Below, one piece after another: positions 50,888-60,509 of a stretch of DNA of 64,000 nucleotides (position 1 is the stretch's first letter; each line of letters begins with the position of its first letter). The position numbers and the translations under genes were made by a program. This DNA comes from Chloroflexota bacterium. GTDB taxonomy: Bacteria; Chloroflexota; Anaerolineae; Aggregatilineales; Phototrophicaceae. The notes beneath the pieces are model-generated. The model was not told the DNA's origin and ran no database searches. It saw only the letters and a list, made by a program, of their open reading frames with translations. The DNA lies in contig JAPOWG010000019.1 of assembly GCA_026707745.1 (NCBI GenBank), positions 1 to 64,000 on the forward strand, given 5' to 3'.

Positions 50888-52237
50888 TTATTCCATCGAA
50901 TCGACGGAAATGGTGACGCGGACCAGCGCGGCTACGGACGAGTAGGTGTAACCGTCGCCGCTGTCGGTGACTAGCTGAACCGGACCCATTTCATCGGCGC
51001 CGGTATTGGGCCCGGCTTGACGCGGCGCTTGGTCGGCGCCGACGCCCGGCTCCTGATTAACCTCGGTGCCTGCATCCCAGAGATCGATGTGACGGGTGAC
51101 GCGGCCTTCGATGGGATGACCCATGTCATCGAAGAGCGCGATGCCGTCTTCGTCCGGTCCGAAGAAGAGATCGTTGGACTGCACGAACATGGTCGCGAAG
51201 GACAGACGGTCGCCCGCTGAGGCCCCGAAGCTGAAGCTATAGCTGCCGCCGGGGAAGGCCGGTCCGGGACCGTCCGCGCCATCGGGCACGGCCTGTACGC
51301 CGTGACGGATATCCCTGAGCGCATCGGCCAAGGCGGCCGGATCCCCATCTTCCGCCAGGGCTTCCAAGCCCTGGCCGCGATCGGCTTCACCTGTCGTGAA
51401 GAAGACGCCGACGCCCATCATGTCTTCGTGGATAGACCAGACGACCGGCGCTAGCGGCGTAGCGAAATCGCCGCCGCCCATGACCTCCGCCAAGGTGGCT
51501 GGATTGCCGTCTTCCGCCAAGGCTTCCAGACCATAGCCGAAGTCGGGATGGCCCGATGTGAAGAGCGCGCCGCTCATCATCATATCGTCATCCATCATCA
51601 TGTCGCGCGATTCCACTAGCCAGACGATAGGCGTGATAGGCGAGGGGAACATGGAATCGCCCGAGACGTTCTCGACGCGCACGGTGAATTGGCCCATTTC
51701 GCCCGCGTGCAGCGAAACGGAGATGATATCGGACGCGGCCGGGTAGGCGAGACCGTCATCCAGGTCGCTGACCAACTGCACGACGCCCATTTCATCAGCG
51801 CCGGTATTCGGACCAGCTTGACGCGGGGCTTGTTCGTCGCCCTCGCCGATGGGCTGATTGACCTCGGTGCCGGCATCCCATAGCTCGACATGTTCCGTCA
51901 CATCGCCGCTGATGGGTTTGCCATCAGCGCCAAAGAGGGCGATACCGGCTTCGTCCGGCGCGAAGAACAGGTCGTTCGATTGCGCCAGCATGGTGGCGAA
52001 GGTCAAGGTATCGCCGACCTCGGCCTGGATGACAAATTCGTAAGCGCCGCCGGGCAGCGCCGGTCCTGCGCTATCACCGCCGACGGGAACCGCCGCCACT
52101 CCGGTGTTATCGAACAAGCCGATGCCGGAGACATTTTCGATGGTGACAGTGAAGGTCGCGCCGTCGTGATGATCCGCCAGGACGCCGCCGCTGATGACCA
52201 ACAGCAGAGCCAGGATAAAACTTGCTTTCAGTCGCAT
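50888..52237 (-). CDS. Secreted protein with duplicated spondin_N-like domain
   Basis: 449 residues with a signal peptide ending near GGVLA/DHHD. Two Spondin_N-like units: the first (about 25-175) is compact, and the second (about 183-447) has an internal duplication, ALFTSGHPDFGYGLEALAED followed by VFFTTGEADRGQGLEALAED. Both units end with SNDLFF-PDE-GIALF and LWDAGTEVNQ, then QAPRQAGPNTGADEMG. Low-complexity Met/Asp runs (DMMMDDDMMM) interrupt the second. Cell-surface or matrix role inferred; partner in an outward-facing gene pair with the SH3b protein. Confidence 0.85.
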   Translation of the reverse strand: MRLKASFILALLLVISGGVLADHHDGATFTVTIENVSGIGLFDNTGVAAVPVGGDSAGPALPGGAYEFVIQAEVGDTLTFATMLAQSNDLFFAPDEAGIALFGADGKPISGDVTEHVELWDAGTEVNQPIGEGDEQAPRQAGPNTGADEMGVVQLVSDLDDGLAYPAASDIISVSLHAGEMGQFTVRVENVSGDSMFPSPITPIVWLVESRDMMMDDDMMMSGALFTSGHPDFGYGLEALAEDGNPATLAEVMGGGDFATPLAPVVWSIHEDMMGVGVFFTTGEADRGQGLEALAEDGDPAALADALRDIRHGVQAVPDGADGPGPAFPGGSYSFSFGASAGDRLSFATMFVQSNDLFFGPDEDGIALFDDMGHPIEGRVTRHIDLWDAGTEVNQEPGVGADQAPRQAGPNTGADEMGPVQLVTDSGDGYTYSSVAALVRVTISVDSME

Positions 52238-52582
52238 TTGTGCGCTCCTTTGTGAATAGATTGGACAGCGAATGCTGCAGTTTCACTGTAAAGGGCGTAT
52301 GTTGCAGGGGGCTTAGGGGAATATTACAGGTGGATTACAGGGAGTCGTGGTTCAGTCTCCGTCGAGCCATGCTGGCTCGCCACAAACTCGTTTGCGATCC
52401 AAAGCGATGCGCTGTCGCCGAGAACTCTGTCCAGAGGCCACATAACAAACATCGTCTCGTACTAACGGTTTGTTTTATATGTATAATCAGACCTACATTA
52501 ATACTGATGACAGGCGATTCCCGTGTTAGCATTGCCGCTCGTTCACTGGTGTATGTTGACTGGACTTCAAGCATAGGCGCTG
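52238..52582. other. 345-base divergent promoter region of two surface-protein genes
   Basis: Control region for the spondin-like gene (minus) and the SH3b gene (plus). It is AT-richer than its surroundings, notably 52450-52500. I see no dispersed repeats or unambiguous -35/-10 boxes. The spondin-like gene has GGAGCG before its ATG. Confidence 0.5.
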
Positions 52583-53899
52583 ATGCTACGATTACTGAGC
52601 GCTTGCGGATTGATAATTGCGTTTTCAATCGTTGTGGTATTGGGCGCGACCGCGTACATATTCTACTCCAGCGCTCCCGACAAGCGTTCAGAGACTATTG
52701 TGTCTATGATTACCGCTATTGAAACTCGGCTGGGTGAAATCAAAAACAGCCTTGAAGCTCAGCGCGAGGCAAAAACACGGATCAGCACTGAAACACCGAT
52801 TCCACCCAGCGCAATGCCACCGTCTGCCCAGATTTTTGCAACGTCAACAGCCATAAGACCGACAGATACGTCGATTCCGCCGACATTCACACCCGTTCCG
52901 TCAAGCGATACGCCGATTCCACCGACAGCGACCGCTATCCCATCTTCGTCGACTCCCGTACCAACGACCGACACGCACATCCCGTCAACTGTGACGCCAG
53001 CACCTCGAACTGCAACATCAGTCCCGGCAACGAAGACGCCGGTACCGCCATCAGCCACGCCGATTACCCCTACAGAAACCAGAATCCCACCTACAGCTAC
53101 CTCGATTCCTACTGCCACGAAGCCCTATTCAATAACAATGTTTTCCTCTCCGTTGAAGAAATACGTGCGCGGCATAGTGAATCTGCGGCGAGGACCCGGC
53201 ACGTCATATGACAAGATTGGTTCGGTAAATGCGGGTACACATATAGACGTAATTGGGCAAAGCGGGGATTGGTACGTTCTAATGCATAACCATACGGAAG
53301 CCTTTATCGCGGGTTGGCTGACATATGAAATACCAACGTCGACGCCTACACAGATGCCGACTGCCACACGTGTCCCGCCGACCGCAACTTCAATTCCACC
53401 GACGGCGCCCGCTTACAGCGTCAACCTCTACTCGTCGCCTCGAACTCGCTACACGCATGGGGCTGTGAATCTACGAAAGGGCCCCGGCACTTCATATGAG
53501 TTGATAGGATCAGTAGCTGTTAATACAGCCTTGCAGGTCGTCGGCAAGAGCGGCGACTGGTATCTGATTCGTCATAAGGGCAGAGAGGTCTTTATCGCCG
53601 GTTGGCTTACACACAGCTCGCAACTTGTGCAACCAAGTGGGCAACAGACCACTAGAAGTTCATCGCAGCCCGCGGTCAGCCAGCCGTCAGCAGCCGCACA
53701 GGCCCCGGCACAGCAAGCACAGCAACCGGCGCAGCCACAGTCACCGGCTCAACCGGCATTCTCATGCAATTGCAGCAAGACTTGCAGCGCAATGTCCTCT
53801 TGTCAGGAAGCATACTTTCAGCTCAACAATTGCGGCTGCCGGCGACGCGACAATGACGGCGATGGCGTTCCCTGCGAAACTATCTGCCCGGGTGGATAG
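52583..53899 (+). CDS. Membrane-anchored or secreted protein with two SH3b domains and C-terminal excalibur domain
   Basis: 438 residues. An N-terminal hydrophobic helix (about 8-28) is an anchor or uncleaved signal. A short helical region (36-66) is followed by a Pro/Thr/Ser linker (about 69-180) of TPIPPT-like units, two bacterial SH3 domains (185-248 and 280-345) carrying NLRRGPGTSYDKIG and NLRKGPGTSYELIG, a Gln/Pro/Ala linker (348-393), and a Cys-rich excalibur-type Ca-binding end with DNDGDGVPCE at 423-432. The exterior domains suggest binding to cell wall or matrix. Pro/Thr linkers of this style are common in Chloroflexota. Confidence 0.88.
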   Translation: MLRLLSACGLIIAFSIVVVLGATAYIFYSSAPDKRSETIVSMITAIETRLGEIKNSLEAQREAKTRISTETPIPPSAMPPSAQIFATSTAIRPTDTSIPPTFTPVPSSDTPIPPTATAIPSSSTPVPTTDTHIPSTVTPAPRTATSVPATKTPVPPSATPITPTETRIPPTATSIPTATKPYSITMFSSPLKKYVRGIVNLRRGPGTSYDKIGSVNAGTHIDVIGQSGDWYVLMHNHTEAFIAGWLTYEIPTSTPTQMPTATRVPPTATSIPPTAPAYSVNLYSSPRTRYTHGAVNLRKGPGTSYELIGSVAVNTALQVVGKSGDWYLIRHKGREVFIAGWLTHSSQLVQPSGQQTTRSSSQPAVSQPSAAAQAPAQQAQQPAQPQSPAQPAFSCNCSKTCSAMSSCQEAYFQLNNCGCRRRDNDGDGVPCETICPGG

Positions 53900-53985
53900 C
53901 AGGAATCTCAATTGGAGAACTACTCAAATAGTGCGCCAACTAATAGCTCTGTGCGATGTGGCTGGCTTGGAGGCTTTACCCGGGG

Positions 53986-54891
53986 TTACTGCGCCACAGT
54001 GCGCCGAATTTCGACTGGCTCCACTCCCTCCGCCTCCAACCTGGACACCAACATCTCATAAGCCCCGTCCCACAGATCCGCCGCCAGCCAGCGCCGCCCC
54101 AGCCGCTCGGCCGCCACGACCGTGGTGCCGCTGCCGCAGAAGGGATCGAGTACGATATCGCCTTCGGCGCTCGAGGCCCGGATGATGCGCTCGTAGAGCG
54201 CCAGCGGCTTCTGCGTGGGGTAACCGGTCGCTTCCGCCTGGTTGCCGCGCAGAGCCGGGATATCCCAGACATCGCGCATGGCAGTCATGCGATAGACGCC
54301 GTTCTCGTCTTCGTCGAGCGAGATATTGGAAAAGCCGTATTTGTGCGACAGGTAGGATTTCTCTTGCTGCGGATGAAATATGTATTTGTCCGACTTGCTG
54401 TAGAAGAGAATGCTGTCGTGCTTGCGGCCGAACCAGCGCTTGCTGAGGCCGCCAGTTTTATAGTACCAGACGATTTCGTTGCGGAAGTTTTCCGCGCCGA
54501 AGATGGCGTCCAGCGCCAGCTTGACATAGGCGCCGGCGCTATGGTCGATGTGCAGGTAGAGGCTGCCGTCGCCGCGCAAGACACGATGCATTTCCAGCAG
54601 GCGAATGCCCAGCCAGCACAGATAAGCGCTCATGCTCTCACCGGCGGTCTGTCGAGCCGTTTCGATCAGGGACCAGAGGGCGGGGCAAACAGCTTTGATG
54701 TCGTCGATCCATTCAGCGCGCGCGTCACCGTCCCAGGACCAGCGATCGCGGAAGGCAGCACCGAAGTCGCGGTCTTTGTTGAAGGGCGGGTCCGTCGCGA
54801 TGAGGTGGATGGATTGCTCGGCGATGGCTCGCAGGAAGGGCAGGTTGTCACCTTGGAAAACACTGCGATCGGTCAGGTTGAGTCGGGTCAT
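53986..54891 (-). CDS. Beta-class DNA methyltransferase (DPPF type)
   Basis: 301 residues from the ATG at 54891, overlapping the sialidase stop by ATGA. Motif IV TDPPFN at 33-38 precedes the AdoMet motif DPFCGSGTTV near the C-terminus, the beta-class order. DPPF occurs in N6-adenine and some N4-cytosine enzymes. The central part has YPTQKPLALYERIIRAS, the usual motif X-like segment. No adjacent restriction endonuclease. It is the last gene of a four-gene minus-strand run that starts with another methyltransferase protein. Confidence 0.9.
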   Translation of the reverse strand: MTRLNLTDRSVFQGDNLPFLRAIAEQSIHLIATDPPFNKDRDFGAAFRDRWSWDGDARAEWIDDIKAVCPALWSLIETARQTAGESMSAYLCWLGIRLLEMHRVLRGDGSLYLHIDHSAGAYVKLALDAIFGAENFRNEIVWYYKTGGLSKRWFGRKHDSILFYSKSDKYIFHPQQEKSYLSHKYGFSNISLDEDENGVYRMTAMRDVWDIPALRGNQAEATGYPTQKPLALYERIIRASSAEGDIVLDPFCGSGTTVVAAERLGRRWLAADLWDGAYEMLVSRLEAEGVEPVEIRRTVAQ

Positions 54892-55991
54892 GGCCGCCAA
54901 ATCGTCGCTTCGATGAAGCGTTCGCCGTCGCCATCGGGGCGGTCATTGATATAGTAGGCGGCGACCACTGTCCCGTCCGCCAGCACCACCGCTCGCACGT
55001 AGCCCATGTCGCTGTTGGCGCCGCCGCCCCGCAAGACAATCTCTTCACTCCAGGTCGCCCCTTCATCCGCGCTAAGGCGGGCGCAGATCTTGTAGGGACC
55101 GTCGCGGTCGCCGTACATCAGCAGCAAGCGGCCGTCGGCCAAGTGTTTCAAGCAGGGCGGATTGCCAGCATGGCCCGGCTGGCGAAAGGCGACGGGGCGA
55201 TTCAGGAAGCGCCATGAGCGCCCGGCGTCGTCGGAGGCGTAGAGATCGATCCAGCTATATCCGCGGGCTCCCTTACGACAGCGGAGCGCGCACAAGAGAC
55301 GACCGTCGGACAACTGGAGCGATACGGGCATCGTGGCGAAATCGCCCGCTTCCAGCGGTTCCTCGCCCACCTCGGACAGCAATTCGAAGCTCATGCCGCC
55401 GTCCTCCGTCCGGACGCAGATGGTCTTGCCTTCCTCGCCATCGCCTTTGTTGGCGCTCAGGAAAAACAGCGCCCGGTGCTCGCTTTGAATCAGATAATCG
55501 GTGCGAGCGGCGATGCCCGCCGTGCCAAACATCGGCAGGCGGTAGGGACCCTGCCAGCTGCGACAGCGATCCGCCGACAGGTAAAAGAAAGAAAAGACGC
55601 CGGGCGCCAGACCGGTGCGCGCCACCATCAAGGCAAAATCGGGCTGCCCAAAACGCAGCGGCTGGGCGGGCAGGGCGGCGGTCCCCGCGTTCATGACCTC
55701 TGCCAGGCGCAAACCCTCATCCATGTGCTCATCGGCCGACAAGCCCCGCCCGTCCGGGCGCATGCCATTAAAATCCTCCAGCGCCCAGCTTGCGCCGCCA
55801 TCGCTGCTGCGCGCTTGCATATTGACGAAGGGCAAGCGCCTGTCGCGGGCATGGCCGCGCTCGACGGTCTTGTGATAACCGAGGGTGAAGCCGACGACGA
55901 TCTCGTCGCCCCATGCCCACATACCATAGTTGGCGGGCCAGCCGGCGAAGCGCCCCGGCTCGCGATAGACCGTGACTTGTTCAGGCATCAT
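54888..55991 (-). CDS. BNR/Asp-box sialidase-like glycosidase
   Basis: 367 residues. Four Asp-box-type turns, SSDGGASW, TEDGGMSF, SDDAGRSW and SADEGATW, indicate the six-bladed propeller of sialidases and related proteins. The region around YREPGRFAGWPAN may hold the first arginine of the catalytic triad; the other two cannot be fixed. There is no signal peptide, so it would act inside the cell on imported substrates, or may be a non-enzymatic propeller. It overlaps both neighbouring genes (ATGA), which firmly places it in the operon between the DinB-like gene and the methyltransferase. Confidence 0.78.
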   Translation of the reverse strand: MMPEQVTVYREPGRFAGWPANYGMWAWGDEIVVGFTLGYHKTVERGHARDRRLPFVNMQARSSDGGASWALEDFNGMRPDGRGLSADEHMDEGLRLAEVMNAGTAALPAQPLRFGQPDFALMVARTGLAPGVFSFFYLSADRCRSWQGPYRLPMFGTAGIAARTDYLIQSEHRALFFLSANKGDGEEGKTICVRTEDGGMSFELLSEVGEEPLEAGDFATMPVSLQLSDGRLLCALRCRKGARGYSWIDLYASDDAGRSWRFLNRPVAFRQPGHAGNPPCLKHLADGRLLLMYGDRDGPYKICARLSADEGATWSEEIVLRGGGANSDMGYVRAVVLADGTVVAAYYINDRPDGDGERFIEATIWRP

Positions 55992-56461
55992 GCCTCCAAA
56001 TGGCAGGTCATCTGCCGGATTTCGCCCAGGTGATAGGCGCTGTGGGCGATGATGCCCAGCATTGAGGACAATTCGGTGATGCCGCCCCAGCTCTCGGCCT
56101 CGTCAAGATGACCCTTGATACGCTCATAGGTACTTCGCAGGTCCGCCAGCATGGCCTCCCACTCGGCTTCTGTGACCCCGCTGACGGTCCCCCAGATTTC
56201 TTCCCAGTCCACGTAGCTGAGGTCGCGGCCGAACATGCGATCTTCCAACACGCGCAAGTAATACGTCACATGCGCGACATGGGCGGCGATGGTGGCGCAG
56301 TCGCCCATCGGCTGCGACGCTCCCGCCGCGCTGATGTCGGCCAGCGTCTCGAAGAGCGACGTGCCCTTGTCGAGGTAAGCGCCGCGCACGCTTTCGAAGG
56401 TTTCCACCAGCAGGAATTGGAATCCGCGCGCGACTTCCGTGATGGGGATTTGCTTGGGCAT
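55988..56461 (-). CDS. DinB-like four-helix-bundle protein
   Basis: 157 residues, all-helical. DinB/YfiT-type metal-site histidines: one in ATIAAHVAHVTYYL (about residue 61-64) and a pair in IAHSAYHLGEIRQM near the end. Members include damage-induced proteins and mycothiol- or bacillithiol-dependent transferases. There is nothing to decide which activity applies. Its start is 23 bases after the large methyltransferase gene, and its end overlaps the sialidase-like gene. Confidence 0.83.
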   Translation of the reverse strand: MPKQIPITEVARGFQFLLVETFESVRGAYLDKGTSLFETLADISAAGASQPMGDCATIAAHVAHVTYYLRVLEDRMFGRDLSYVDWEEIWGTVSGVTEAEWEAMLADLRSTYERIKGHLDEAESWGGITELSSMLGIIAHSAYHLGEIRQMTCHLEA

Positions 56462-56484
56462 GGGTGGCTCCTGACTCGTTGTGA

Positions 56485-59445
56485 TTACTTTTTGCTGCCG
56501 CGGATGGATGGCTCGCGGCAGAGTTTTTTGCGGAGAATGTCCAGCGGTCCACCGTCAGCGAGAATGGACTCCGGCAAGCCCAGCACTTCGCTGTAGAATC
56601 GACGGTCGAGGGTTTTGCGGTTCTCGTCGATGTCGAGTTCGTGGATGGGCTTGAGTGGCATGTCTTTCATGTCGTCGAAGATCTGCGAGGCCCGCTGGAG
56701 TTGTTCGGGTGAGAGGGCGGCGACGTCGAGGATGGGAAGCGAAGCCAGCGTTGTTTTGGTGATTACCCCGCGTCCGGGCTGCTGCCTAGACGAGTGCCAC
56801 CAAAACATCAGCAAGGCAAGCAGTGTATTTCCCCACAACACCAGCGCCTTTTCATGGTCTTCAGACAGCAGTTTAATGGAAATCCAGGCACGCCCTCCGA
56901 TTGTTTTTCGAGACGTGAACTGCATAGCGGTGGATTGACTGTTGAAGCGAAAATCCAGATTGGAGTGGCAGTGCGAGGCGGTCTGGAACACTTGGAACGC
57001 TTTTTCGTTAATTTCGTTTTGCATTTCAATTGAGTGAACGTGACGCGGAATTCCTTCCCTGTCCGCTTCAAACATCATAGTTCTTTCGCGGTCGGCCTCA
57101 TGCGCCCACAAGACCGGGTAAGTCGGAACACCTTCACGGCGCAATTGCCGGAGTTCAAAAGGACCTCTAATCGAACCATCGGGATTCGTGCCGGTAATGT
57201 CACGATGTATTGGTCCAATCTCACCAATCTGCCTGATCACTGTCATCGGAATGCTGACTGGACTGGCCTGCGTCGGCAGCCAAACACGATTTTTTTCAGC
57301 CAAATGAAAAGCGCATTGTGCCAGCGAAAGGTCGACAATCCGCGCGACTTTCCAACTACCCGAAGTCGGCAAAGGCGAATTAATCACTTGACCGACCAAC
57401 TCGTCGCCGACTGTTATGTGGGTGCCGCCAACTGGATTACCTTCTAAGCGCCTTATCGAATTGTCATTGATTAGCTGTAAAACCTGCCGCGCTACAACGG
57501 CGCTATAGGCAGGATGTTCTGGAGATTTCTCAAGCACAATAAAAGTAGCTCGCGATTGTCTTTTGCCGTTTCGTTTGCCGACAACCAGGCATTCTGCCAT
57601 GCCCGTATCCGCTGAAAACGACAACGATTTACTGCCGCTGCCAGCAATTGATACCAGAATTAAGTTCTCATAGGATTCCGCCAAGCGAATGCGGCATTTT
57701 TCCCATGATGAGCCAGTTAGTAGCGTCAAAGGCATCACCATAGCCAGCATACCGCTCTCTGCCAGTTTTCTGTCGGCGAGAGCGAGAAAAATCGAAGCCT
57801 CGCCCGCATTGCCATGGGCTATCGTACCGGCGGTAAGCTTCTTGGCAGCATTTGCCATTGCTTTCTGTTCTTCGGCGCTTGAGCCAAAAGCGGCGAACAT
57901 CGGATTAGGCACGTTTTCGTGCTCGCCTTCATGATTGGTGGCGCGAGTAAAAGGTGGGTTCATGATCACCAAATCAAAAGATACGTGCGGCGCGTAATGC
58001 CAGGTATTTAGTACCGCTTCACCGGCGCCTTCAATTGATTTTGCCGTAATCTCCAAGCCTTGCAAAAGCGCCATGTCGCGCAGCAGGTCAATCGAGCCCA
58101 GCGCAATTGTTCCGTCCTCTTGCAAACCATAGGGCAGCGTGAAGACGCGGCTACCCTCGTACTTTACAGTTGGATGGGCGCTCGAAAGCATCGACGCAGT
58201 CAAGTGAGCCGCGGCCGGAAGGATGTCACAGCCCAATAATACGCTGGCCATCATATCGGGATGCCGGGACGCGGAATCGCCCCCATGCAACTCATGCAGT
58301 TGGCTGATGCGCTGGTAAGCAGTAGACAATAACGTCCCGGTCCCGCAGGAAAAGTCCGCGATGCGCAATGACTTGACTCGCTCTGGATCCGACCACCCGC
58401 CATCACCGAGCAGACTATAGCTGTTGACCGCCAACCCGACCAAAAGCGCTGCCGACGCGGGCCTCGTATAATAGGCGGCGAGAAACTTTCTATCTGAAAT
58501 CAACCTTTGAAAGACGGTGCCGGTCAAATCGTGCGAGCGCATCAGATTGCTTTCCAGCATTGCTTCCGCCGTGAGTGACAGTCGGCCAATCAGTTCCTTG
58601 CTTGATTGAACCGGTATTATGGACAGCAGCCGCGTGGCAATATCGAAAATTGACCAGTAATTGACTCTTAATATCTTTCTCCATTCGGCGGTAATCTCGG
58701 TTTTCCGTAATCCATACAGTCCACTCCTTAATTCCTCCAGCGAGCGGACATGCTTCAATTCACCGGGACCGCCCGCTAGCGCTTCGTGAAACATGAAGGC
58801 GTTGGCCATGACGGCCGCTGCCATCCTTCGGGTTTGTGGGCTATCTTGCTGATGCAGCGCTTCCGCAACTCGTTGTATGGCGCCGGGGCGGGTTTTGGCT
58901 ATATCGTTTAGTAAGCCAGCCGATTCGCTGATCCCGATTTCCAGGATACTCGCAGCTTGGTCAATGAGCAGTGGCGGCAACGTTGCGGATTGCACGAGTA
59001 GAGAAAGCTCCTGAATGCCTCCTGAAAGCCAGCCACTCTCTGGATGACGCGAAAAATTCTCGGAGCTTTTGCCAGTATAGTACGCGAAGTCAAGGTCATT
59101 TGCAGATTCTATTGTCTTCTTTAGAGTGTGCCCTTGCGGGTCGCGAAATCGCGTTGGCAGGCGAATGGCAATGGCAGAGAGTATTGGACGACCACTTCCA
59201 CTAAGTTTTTCGTCTAGCCGCGCAATTGCTTCTTCTTCTACGTTCGCCGCTGGAAGCACTTCCGTTTCAATAACGACAGGCGCGGTATGAGGTTCGGTAA
59301 CCAGTATGTCAGGGCGGAGTCCGCGGGACTCGGCAAGCAGTTGCGTGGTCTCAGATCGCACAACGCTGTCGCCCCGCCAAGCATAGCGGGTCTTACGAAG
59401 AAGCTCGGCAATCGCGTCATTGATAGTGTGTTCCGTCGTCGCCAT
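56485..59445 (-). CDS. Large class-gamma DNA methyltransferase with N-terminal nuclease-like domain (type IIG-like)
   Basis: 986 residues. The N-terminus has a PD-(D/E)xK-like arrangement, PDILV at 45-49 and VIETEV at 58-63, where the last catalytic lysine is replaced (ETE), so nuclease activity is doubtful. A helical region (170-320) leads to YYTRP at 325-329 (motif X-like), the AdoMet motif ADFSCGTGTLL at 363-373 and the catalytic MNPPF at 495-499. About 300 residues after 690 form a probable target-recognition part. It resembles type IIG/phage-defence methyltransferases but matches no named system. First gene of a four-gene run. Confidence 0.82.
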   Translation of the reverse strand: MATTEHTINDAIAELLRKTRYAWRGDSVVRSETTQLLAESRGLRPDILVTEPHTAPVVIETEVLPAANVEEEAIARLDEKLSGSGRPILSAIAIRLPTRFRDPQGHTLKKTIESANDLDFAYYTGKSSENFSRHPESGWLSGGIQELSLLVQSATLPPLLIDQAASILEIGISESAGLLNDIAKTRPGAIQRVAEALHQQDSPQTRRMAAAVMANAFMFHEALAGGPGELKHVRSLEELRSGLYGLRKTEITAEWRKILRVNYWSIFDIATRLLSIIPVQSSKELIGRLSLTAEAMLESNLMRSHDLTGTVFQRLISDRKFLAAYYTRPASAALLVGLAVNSYSLLGDGGWSDPERVKSLRIADFSCGTGTLLSTAYQRISQLHELHGGDSASRHPDMMASVLLGCDILPAAAHLTASMLSSAHPTVKYEGSRVFTLPYGLQEDGTIALGSIDLLRDMALLQGLEITAKSIEGAGEAVLNTWHYAPHVSFDLVIMNPPFTRATNHEGEHENVPNPMFAAFGSSAEEQKAMANAAKKLTAGTIAHGNAGEASIFLALADRKLAESGMLAMVMPLTLLTGSSWEKCRIRLAESYENLILVSIAGSGSKSLSFSADTGMAECLVVGKRNGKRQSRATFIVLEKSPEHPAYSAVVARQVLQLINDNSIRRLEGNPVGGTHITVGDELVGQVINSPLPTSGSWKVARIVDLSLAQCAFHLAEKNRVWLPTQASPVSIPMTVIRQIGEIGPIHRDITGTNPDGSIRGPFELRQLRREGVPTYPVLWAHEADRERTMMFEADREGIPRHVHSIEMQNEINEKAFQVFQTASHCHSNLDFRFNSQSTAMQFTSRKTIGGRAWISIKLLSEDHEKALVLWGNTLLALLMFWWHSSRQQPGRGVITKTTLASLPILDVAALSPEQLQRASQIFDDMKDMPLKPIHELDIDENRKTLDRRFYSEVLGLPESILADGGPLDILRKKLCREPSIRGSKK

Positions 59446-59633
59446 GCGGATGTACTCGGCTGTATTTCTGAATGAGGCGCTTGTATTCTACCTGCTCGAA
59501 GCCCATTCACCAATCTCAAGCAAAGCGGGCAAACTGAAAACGCTTCTATTATAATCTTGATAGTCGCGCAAGACTCCGTTCACATTTGCCGGATACCGTG
59601 AGGGCATGTGAGGAAGCGAAAGGAACGGGGCGA

Positions 59634-60032
59634 ATGATCGAGAAAATCATGAAGTCGGAAGAGGAATGGCGCCAGGAACTGAGCCCGCAGCAGTACGCGG
59701 TTCTGCGGCAACAAGCGACCGAGCGTCCCTTCACTGGCAAGTACGTCAATTCCAAAGCGGAGGGCGTCTATGCCTGCGCGGCTTGCGGGCAAGAACTGTT
59801 CTCCTCGGATACCAAGTACAATTCCTTCAGCGGCTGGCCCAGCTTTTGGGATGTGGTCGACGAGGGCAATGTCGGCCTGCGCGAGGACCTCAGCCACGGG
59901 ATGCGCCGCGTGGAAGCGACCTGTAACCGCTGCGATTCGCACCTGGGCCACGTCTTCGATGACGGTCCGCGCGACAAGACCGGCTTGCGCTATTGTATCA
60001 ATTCCCTGGCGCTTGATCTCAAAGAAGACTGA
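59634..60032 (+). CDS. msrB: Peptide-methionine (R)-S-oxide reductase MsrB
   Basis: 132 residues from the ATG at 59634; the open frame begins at 59586. It reduces methionine-R-sulfoxide in proteins. Zinc ligands C48/C51 in CAAC and C97/C100 in CNRC; catalytic C121 in GLRYCINS; the substrate pocket SGWPSFWD and DSHLGHVF are complete. Stand-alone form without MsrA. It is followed 21 bases later by a thioesterase gene. Confidence 0.95.
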   Translation: MIEKIMKSEEEWRQELSPQQYAVLRQQATERPFTGKYVNSKAEGVYACAACGQELFSSDTKYNSFSGWPSFWDVVDEGNVGLREDLSHGMRRVEATCNRCDSHLGHVFDDGPRDKTGLRYCINSLALDLKED

Positions 60033-60053
60033 CGCGCGCTTGCGCCTGCGGGG

Positions 60054-60509
60054 ATGGCCATGCCCGAGCGAAACACCAAGGACGAACGCCGCGAGCGCTA
60101 CAAGCACCAGCGGCGGATCCCCACCCGCTGGCGCGACAACGATGTCTATCATCATATCAACAACGTCATCTACTACGAGTTTTTTGATACCGTCATCAAC
60201 GGCTATCTGATGGACGCCGGCGGCCTGGATTTCAGCGGCGGCGACTCCGTCGGCTTTGCCGTCGAGACGCATTGCCAATTCCTCAAGCCAATTCAATTTC
60301 CCGAGGTGGTGGACGCTTGCCTGCGCGTCGCCAAACTCGGCAATGCCAGCGTGCGCTACGAAATCGGCATCTTCAAACCGGGCGATGAGGAGCCGGCGGC
60401 GGTCGGTTACTTCGTGCATGTCTTCGTGGATCGACTGACGCGGCAGCCTGTTCGGATCGAGGGGAAGTTGCGCCGGGCGATGGAAGCGCTGCTAGTCAGG
60501 GTCGCGTAG
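60054..60509 (+). CDS. Hotdog-fold acyl-CoA thioesterase (4HBT family)
   Basis: About 151 residues; ATG at 60054 or 60060, the latter equally possible. 4-hydroxybenzoyl-CoA-thioesterase-like layout with [20 protein letters not shown] (catalytic Asp and the helix His/Asn) and the beta-sheet [17 protein letters not shown]. Hydrolyses an acyl-CoA in the cytoplasm; substrate not predictable. Its stop lies within an imperfect copy of the GCGTAGAC-CTGACC word and overlaps the convergent livF gene by 18 bases. Confidence 0.88.
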   Translation: MAMPERNTKDERRERYKHQRRIPTRWRDNDVYHHINNVIYYEFFDTVINGYLMDAGGLDFSGGDSVGFAVETHCQFLKPIQFPEVVDACLRVAKLGNASVRYEIGIFKPGDEEPAAVGYFVHVFVDRLTRQPVRIEGKLRRAMEALLVRVA

